Assembly: GCF_000801105.2 (NCBI RefSeq)
Contig: NC_079518.1
Span: 17,650,800-17,714,799, forward strand
DNA length: 64,000 bases
Origin: Raphanus sativus
Lineage: Eukaryota; Streptophyta; Magnoliopsida; Brassicales; Brassicaceae
Direction of reading: 5' to 3'
Part shown: one piece after another, positions 57,436 through 64,000 of the stretch
Layout of the letters: every line of letters begins with the position of its first letter
How positions within the stretch are numbered: the stretch's first letter is position 1
Translations under genes and position numbers: made by a program
The notes under the pieces: generated by a model
Told to the model about the DNA's origin: nothing
Database searches by the model: none
Seen by the model: the letters and a program-made list of their open reading frames with translations, nothing else

Positions 57436-60400
57436 CTATTGTTGTAGTGCTGCTTGTATAAGGTTTCGCTTCTCCTCTGATCTGTGACGGAACAATTTCG
57501 CAATCTTTCTTCTCTCGCAGTCCTGAGTTCCAGATAATGAAACAAAGCAAAAACACATGAAAAACTTAGAAATCTAGTTCTGTATACTCTCTTTACTACC
57601 TAAAACTTATGATATAAAACACCCAATCCACAAGTTCCCCAATAGTTGATAGCATTTCAGTTAACATGTAATGCAATAGCACTTTCAACTTTACAACGCT
57701 AAACCCAGCCTATACACATGGAGTCAAGGCAACCAATTATTTTAAATGAGTAACAAACAGCTTACTGTTAGACACAGAATTATAATCATAAGACTTTTCA
57801 AACGGAAATCTTTACCTTGAACATGTGAAGATTAAATGGTTTGTCAGGATTCATCCGTCTTAGTTTCTGGTAAGTATAAGCAAAGCTCAGCTGGTCACGG
57901 GGAGTGAAGCGTTCCACTTCGTTGAACCAAAGACATGAGAATAGGTTCGACATAGGAGTATGTGCCCTTACTATAAAAGACCCCTCTGGAACATCTGTGA
58001 ACAAGAGAGACTGTAAGTAAGCATAAATTTTTTGTTGTTTTCGCATGACCAATGCAAACGGCCCCCAAGAAAGGTTTTAATCTTAGGTTTGTATCAGTTA
58101 TCTAACAAAATCTTACTGCTAGGAAGAAGCTTGAATGGATCCGAAGCGTTGAATCTGGTCAGCCCGTCAGCCTTGTAAAACTCAAACTGTTGATCAATAA
58201 CAGTATGGTTGTACTTGTTCAGCTTCTTGTTTTGTGCAACCTCTTCCCATAAGCAATGGCGGTCATAGTGATTTGATATGGCATACTCGTGACCTTTACG
58301 CCATAGGAAGTACTCCAGAATGAGTAGGGGATCCAACTGAAGTCGTAACTTACTGTCCAGCCAGATTGAGTACCTGGAAAAATAAACAGCAGATGAGTTT
58401 GGTTGTGTGTTGTTGACAGCTTTTCGGTTGGTACTGCATATCGAATTCAGATGCATATGTCCAGAGAAATAACCTTCAAGATCCAATCAATAACGGCCAC
58501 AATTGATTTTTCTCTTTGTGTCAAAATTATATATATGTTTTACAAGGTATATCTGATGCTCTTTCCGGTATGTTTTCCCAATAATACTCAATCTGTTTTC
58601 TACTGCACGTGTTGGAAAATTATGTGCTAGCTAGACCAATAAAAATGAAAGTTGTCTCTATCACATACAACTCACCTTGCTGATGGGAAAAGTCGGTGTG
58701 GCAACAGTTTTGGTATTTTGCCAACCCTCCTCATATCTGTATAAGGCAGATTCTTTACAACAACCAACTTCCACAAACCAATGAATCCTGCTCTGTCTGG
58801 GGCATGGCCTTCTGCAGAAAGTGTTTGCATGGTAATCTCGTCCACGAACACAATGAAGCACACATTTTTTCTCGACAACCGACTTATCTATATGAAAATA
58901 TAATAAAATAATGCTCAGATTAGTACAAGTAACTAAATAACATAACCAATAAAGCAAAAGGAAACTACGAACAGAAAAGAGGAAACGTGTCTTTTGAGAA
59001 TATTGGGAAAACATGAGGTTGCCTGTCAACTCTTACTCCACTACAATGGAGCTCGATATTTACGAGAGACGACCTACTCTCAGGTCCCGGTAAACTCTAA
59101 TAAGACCATGAGCAGAGTTCTTACCAGATAGCTCTCCAAGGCTGATGAAAACACCCAAAACCAACTTTCAGATGCCAGCTATTCAAGCATTCATGACTCA
59201 CCATTCGTGCACCTAGCTTAAAAACCGCTATTTTTGATCCTACTTTCAGCCACTAGTCTACAAGAATTGGTTAAACTGCACCGACGATCAACACGTGTCA
59301 CTCTAACTCTAAGATACGCAAGTTTCTGGTAGTTAGTTACTATGTAAGTGCCACTAAAACTCACTAGTCAGATGTTCCAAACAGCATAAATATACATTGA
59401 AAATCATACCATTTTATTGGCAGGAGGCCTCAAGCGATCAGAATTGCCAAATATGCATGAGATGACAGCGATGTGGCATCTACTGATATAATTAGTATCA
59501 TCTTCCGTCAGATCAAACCCAGTGGTTGGAGATCCTTTGGGAGCTTTGACAAACCCACAATGAATTTTCTTGTCTTGAGCCAAGAAGGAATCTTCACGCT
59601 CCTGTAAACTCTGGTGACCAGCAAACCTAGGCACCCACTGTTCGTCTCCATCAGGTTTATCTTCATTCTCTACGTACTGTAAGGAGAATCTAGCAGATTT
59701 CCGAGTATTCAAGGGCTCCACAATTGGTTGACTAGAATTCAATAGCTTCATCTCACAAGCTGCACGTGAAAGTTTGAAAAAACAATGATTAAGAGAGACT
59801 GGTCCTCAACCTATCTAACTATTTACAAGTTATATCACCTGAAGATCTGCGACCACGACCTCTTCGTTTTGTATCAGATCGTGATGTTTTCCCGGACTTA
59901 CTACCACCCTTCCCAACAAGAGAAGACTCTCTCTTTGAAGTATCTCCCTCGGTAGATTTCTCCTTGTGGGGCTTTTCATTGTCATTATCATCATCGTCAT
60001 GGCCAGAATCAACGTATTCATCCCCTTGACTATCATGAGAATCAATCGCATCATCAGCATCAGGGTCCATATCAACAGCAACAGCCTCGTGATCTCCTCC
60101 ACCAACAACACCTTTGACAAGGGAAGCTTGGTACTCTGCTTCATACTTGTCTAACTCGTTCCTTCCAGCCTCATTGTAGAAACCAATCATCCCTTTCGAA
60201 TCTAAACCCTTGACAGGAACCTTAGGTTTATTATGCTCCTCCACTTCATCTTCATTGTAGTCATCATCCCTTCGTCTATCATCCTTATCCCAATACCTCG
60301 AGTCTCGTCCATGAACCACTGAACCGTGACCAAACTCAAGCACCTTCCCAGGCTCGATTCTCGTCACATTCGTCAGGAAATCACCCTCGAAAGAATCCAA

Positions 60401-60743
60401 TCCTACGAAAAATGCAACTTATAAGAAACAATCTGAAAAGAGCTAAGCAAAGCAAAACGAACGAACCTTTATTATCATCGTAGTCATTATTAGCGAAACC
60501 AGAGATGTAATAGTAGGCTAGCACAGTGACGACGAGCACAAGGCAGAGAACGAAGACAGCAGTGCCGATTCCAAGGCGACGAATCCTCTCAGGTCGAACG
60601 GATCGCCTCCAACGGTTAGTCTTCCCGTGATGCTGAGTCGCTCCTCCTCCGACACCGTTTCGGATCCCGATCGCTACGTGATCAGACGCTGAGCCTCCGC
60701 GAACGCTGAATCTATCGGTTCCGGATTGTCTATATTGAGGCAT
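57436..60743 (-). CDS. EMB2756: EMB2756-like DUF616 membrane protein
   Basis: Probable counterpart of Arabidopsis EMBRYO DEFECTIVE 2756 (At1g34550). DUF616 proteins include TOD1 and MUCI70 and are glycosyltransferase-like proteins of the Golgi (family knowledge). Seven exons in phase: 60743-60467, 60402-59839, 59759-59410, 58887-58676, 58373-58117, 57994-57816 and 57522-57436; about 641 residues. One membrane helix lies at about residues 42-67 (VFVLCLVLVVTVLAYYYIS) after an Arg-rich N-terminus, as in a type II membrane protein. Residues about 100-280 are acidic and low in complexity. The DUF616 domain starts near IHCGFVKAPKGSP and includes ISCIFGNSDRLRPP, YSIWLDSKLRLQLDP and SNHYDRHCLWEE. The end is IQAALQQ. 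The gene looks intact. Confidence 0.9.
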
Positions 60744-62432
60744 ATTCTAGCATTGTAGAGGCCTCTACAGAGAAGAGAAGAGAAGGGGAAGATATACTAA
60801 TGGCAGAGGAGAAGCAGATTTGAAGCAAGCTGTGCTTGAGTTACCAGTAAAGATCCATTTTCACCATTCAAATCAATCTTTTTGATTTAGGTGAGATTAA
60901 AAAAAAAAAAAAAGAGATAGGCAGGTTACATATGATTGCGCGTGATCGGTGACGCGCTTCCGGCGAGTTTCTTAGTTACGGTGCCTGCTTTAGATCTGTA
61001 CGCAGAGGGACACAAGCAGTCGAGCACCTACCCCGACCCGGTCCAGTTCTGGATATCCACTATTCTGGACTTTTTCATTTATGAGTTTTAAGTTTTTGTT
61101 TTTTGTAATTAAATTTTGTTAATTTTACTAAATAAAAAAAAAAATAAAATCTATATTTTCTAAAAATTTATTTTTATACCAAAATTATTTAGTTTTTTAA
61201 AAAAAATTATACACATGGCATATTCGTCTGCAAAATTAGCTTATGTTGCATCCACACAAACAAAAGTTGATGACATGGCAGTTGATGTGGCGACTGTGTA
61301 TGATTTTGCCAAAAAATTATAAGTTGGGTATATTTTAGGACAACCATATAAGTTTAGATATGTTTTAGCATGGTCATATAAATCGGATATGAGTTGAATA
61401 TATCACGATATGTTGGGTATGAAATAGTCGTTTCCCGGTTTTTAGTTACTGAATTTTCACTAAATCTAAACATATTATAGACAGATCATCAAATTTATTT
61501 GTTCTACCGCGAATCTAGATAAGGTATAAAAATACATAATAAAACTAAAAATGAAAATTTTGATAATTATTTTTTATATAATTTTAAAATATGAATAAAA
61601 ATTAATGCGTAGCACAAATTACATATAATTTTCTTCGGAATCCGAAAATTTAGCACACAAAATAATTTATATAAATCATGTACACAAATTTAACAAGAAA
61701 TGATATATAATGTATAAACTATTACTTTGTTTTCTTCAACCAAAAAATAATCAGCGTGCGGACCAAAATATAATCTAAACATTAATACTGCAACCCTGTT
61801 TTAAAGAAAACAAAGAAATCTACCAACACATGATACATAAATACACAAAAAGGTCTAATGCAATAGCATAATGAGATCAACATATATAAAGAATAAAAAA
61901 GTTGGATTCATCTTCTCTTGTAGCTAATACATAGTAAAATCTTCACTTTGAAAGTTTGAATGGATGTCATAATGAAAGGTGAGGCGATCTGAATCTCAGA
62001 AGTATGATTCTTCATCGTCGTAATCAATAATTTAGTGGTTGGTTCGGTCTTTTGCTTCTTTCAGTACCAACTGGTTCGGTTCTGATTGTATAATGAAACT
62101 AGACACACATACATATTTGTTTTGTTGGGCAATGCAAGTGTAACTTTGAGATTATGAGCAAACTAAACTCAATTTGAGCAGTCTACTGCCAATGTTTAAT
62201 TAAGTCACATTTGTTCTTTTGATATTAATACAAAAATATTTAATTCAGATACAAAACAGAATCGGGAACAAGCCTCCCCCATGCTCCTGCTAGGCAATAA
62301 CTTGAGGTAACAAGCCTCCTCTATGCATCATCAATCATAAGATACTGGTCCAGAAGAGAGCTTAGCTAGTAGCTTGTCGTGCCCAAACCAGAATCAGGAC
62401 TAGAGTTCCTTTTCCTCCACTCGTATCTTCGA
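60744..62432. other. EMB2756 promoter side and AT-rich intergenic DNA
   Basis: The first about 200 bp are a probable leader and promoter of EMB2756. From about 61040 on it is AT-rich. A short repeated word (ATATAAGTTTAGATATGTTTTAG and variants) occurs at 61300-61430. The last about 150 bp before 62432 are the probable 3' UTR of the Yae1-type gene. No other gene seen. Confidence 0.5.
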
Positions 62433-63613
62433 CTATGCGTCCAATCTAACTTTAATCTTAGGAGATTTGTCAAGAAGAGAGCTTAGCTCAGTAACATAGC
62501 TTCCCAAGTCATTTGTGGCTGAAACACAGCCAGAGCCAGAACCAGAACCAGAACCAGAACCAAGACTAGAGCCAGGCCCTTCTTCTCCACTCTTCTCTTC
62601 CCCTTGCTTTGTAGTCAAAGCTCCATAAAACAGTTTCAATGCGGTTTCAGTTGAGAGAGCATGCACAGAACTGTGTAATTTCTTAAACTTGTCTCGAGTT
62701 TCTTGTTCATCGATCACCTTTTCTCTTAGCTCATCTGGGAGAAAGGCCAGCGCACTTCAAAAAAGGTCGAAACAGAATATGCATTAGACTACTACTCCTG
62801 CATATACTCAGCTATATGCAACACATCACAGCAGGGCAAAGCTAATTTAGTAATAACCTGGAAACACCTCTAACAATACCAAACTTGTAGCCAGCAAGAA
62901 CTGATTCCTTATAGCCGACATTATAACCTTCTTGAGCAGCAGCTTCTTGACCAGCAGAAATCCCATCACGGTATCCAAGCTATGATATCGAATTAGCAGA
63001 AAAGCCAATCAATATATATAACGTTTATGGAAACTGTAGAAAAAATAGTGAATATATATGCGGAAAAAAATAACAGTTTACAAAGAATACCATGTGGAAT
63101 TTTTCACGTCTGTTCTCAGTATCCTTTTTCATAGAGTAAGCTTCACTTGGTTCTTCATCTGAACTTCCATAAAAGGATCCATCTCCATTCTCAAGATTAC
63201 CTAAAGCAAGAGATGATTCTGTTCCTGAAGACAAGGAAAGCAAACAATACCAATGCATTTTTTAGTGTGATGAGATGAGTTGTATCATACAGAAAATCAT
63301 AAAAGTAACAACCATGAAACTTCCCTTCAGAGGGGACAGAGCACAATTCTTACAATATGTACTATAGCAGATAGCAGGAATTGAGAAAACACAGATTCTA
63401 TCACCTCATGAACTGTCTAGTCTCAGACAGGTGAAAACTGAAATCTTAGTAAAACTATGATCAAGAAAAGCATTATCAGGTACCGTACAGAGCAAGAGAC
63501 AGAACCTCAAAGGTACTTAAATTGCATATAACATATGATACTCAGATTCTCACCAGGTTTTGAAACCTCCAAACTTTCGCCGTAAAGCTCTTTGGCGAAA
63601 TTAGACTTCCCAT
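62433..63613 (-). CDS. Yae1-type protein, 5'-partial
   Basis: Counterpart of Arabidopsis At1g34570 (essential protein Yae1, N-terminal). In yeast Yae1 works with Lto1 to bring Fe-S clusters to the ABC protein Rli1 (family knowledge). Four exons visible, in phase: 63613-63554, 63224-63091, 62979-62858 and 62754-62433. The exon 62979-62858 encodes the glycine-repeat motif of the family (LGYRDGISAGQEAAAQ, then GYNVGYKESVLAGYKFG; Gly at four-residue steps). The last exon contains a Gly-Ser repeat (GSGSGSGSG) and ends KIKVRLDA. The first visible exon begins in the middle of a codon, so at least one upstream exon is missing and would lie beyond the transposon terminus near 63704 or outside the window. 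Confidence 0.85.
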
Positions 63614-63703
63614 CTGCATAATCGTACACAATTAACAAACAAAAAAAACATTGTTTTTAGTAAAATAAATTTGGGGGATAGCAAAACAGCATCGATATTA
63701 ACC

Positions 63704-64000
63704 TAGGTTGCACGGGTACGCCACTTGGTTACCGTCTCGCGTACCGGGTTCGCCGGGGGGACGGGTACGTCCCGGAAACGCCTGGGAAACGTCCCCAACA
63801 CATGTGCAATGAACCCTGGACGGCATGACTAACCGGGGACGGGTTTGGTGAGAGGAGGGAGACGTCTCGGAAACGTTTCAAGACAAAGGAGATGCGTTTC
63901 CAAGACAAAGGAGATGTATCCGTTCTAAAAATTGATAATTGTATGGTGAATCTATCATAATGCGTGACTAACAACAACAAAAACGGATCTTAAACGATGC
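63704..64000. mobile_element. Probable hAT-like terminus inside the Yae1-type gene intron
   Basis: TAGGTTGCACGGGTACG at 63704 is followed by about 200 bp of repeated CGGGTACG, GGAAACG and CGTCCC motifs, the same end architecture as the hAT-like elements at 9070, 14394 and 20273. The right end lies outside the window, so no target duplication can be checked. Confidence 0.45.

Overview
This window is nuclear plant DNA from a member of the mustard family (Brassicaceae). Five single-copy genes look like the Arabidopsis thaliana chromosome 1 series, as I recall its numbering: PS1 (At1g34355), STOP1 (At1g34370), an LRR receptor-like kinase (At1g34420), EMB2756 (At1g34550) and a Yae1-type protein (At1g34570). 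They keep that order and are separated by AT-rich DNA and transposons. The species cannot be fixed from the sequence alone.

Layout. 1-2270 holds a Ty3/gypsy relic split by a minus-strand, 5'-truncated LINE with a 13-bp target-site duplication (TSD). 2811-8616 is a second LINE on the plus strand with decayed ORF1 and ORF2. 9070-9945 is a hAT-like element. 10148-12556 is PS1 in six exons with a short middle. 14394-15699 is a hAT-like element, 15885-16152 a Stowaway-like MITE and 16820-17630 a long-TIR MULE-type foldback with a 9-bp TSD. STOP1 follows (leader from about 17.9 kb, CDS 18528-20048), then a hAT-like element with a perfect TSD (20273-20965) and the LRR kinase (22135-25090). 25846-26172 is a small hAT-like element. 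26.2-32.5 kb and 51.1-54.5 kb are decayed repeat-like DNA that I could not classify.

32549-45654 is a young Tat-lineage gypsy element: 547-bp LTRs, TSD CAGAC and two RNase H domains. Its gag-pro and pol are in one frame, separated by a UAG in a leaky-stop context. It carries a four-exon gene on the opposite strand. Its body contains a 100-N gap flanked by two copies of the same 1530 bp, probably an assembly error. Twenty bases further on lies a second young element, a chromovirus (45675-51141; 434-bp LTRs; TSD AAAAT), whose pol reading frame runs into its own 3' LTR.

The right end has three minus-strand host genes: a DEG/HtrA-type serine protease (54557-56754, eight exons), EMB2756 with a DUF616 domain (57436-60743, seven exons), and the 3' exons of the Yae1-type gene (62433-63613), whose first exon lies beyond a further hAT-like terminus near 63704.

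The host genes have unrelated jobs: meiotic spindle orientation, proton/aluminium-responsive transcription, receptor-like signalling, organelle proteolysis, a Golgi-type glycosyltransferase-like protein and Fe-S protein assembly. They do not form a pathway; shared ancestry of the block explains their proximity. No tRNA, rRNA or CRISPR structure was seen. All exon boundaries were set by reading GT/AG sites and codon phase by eye.
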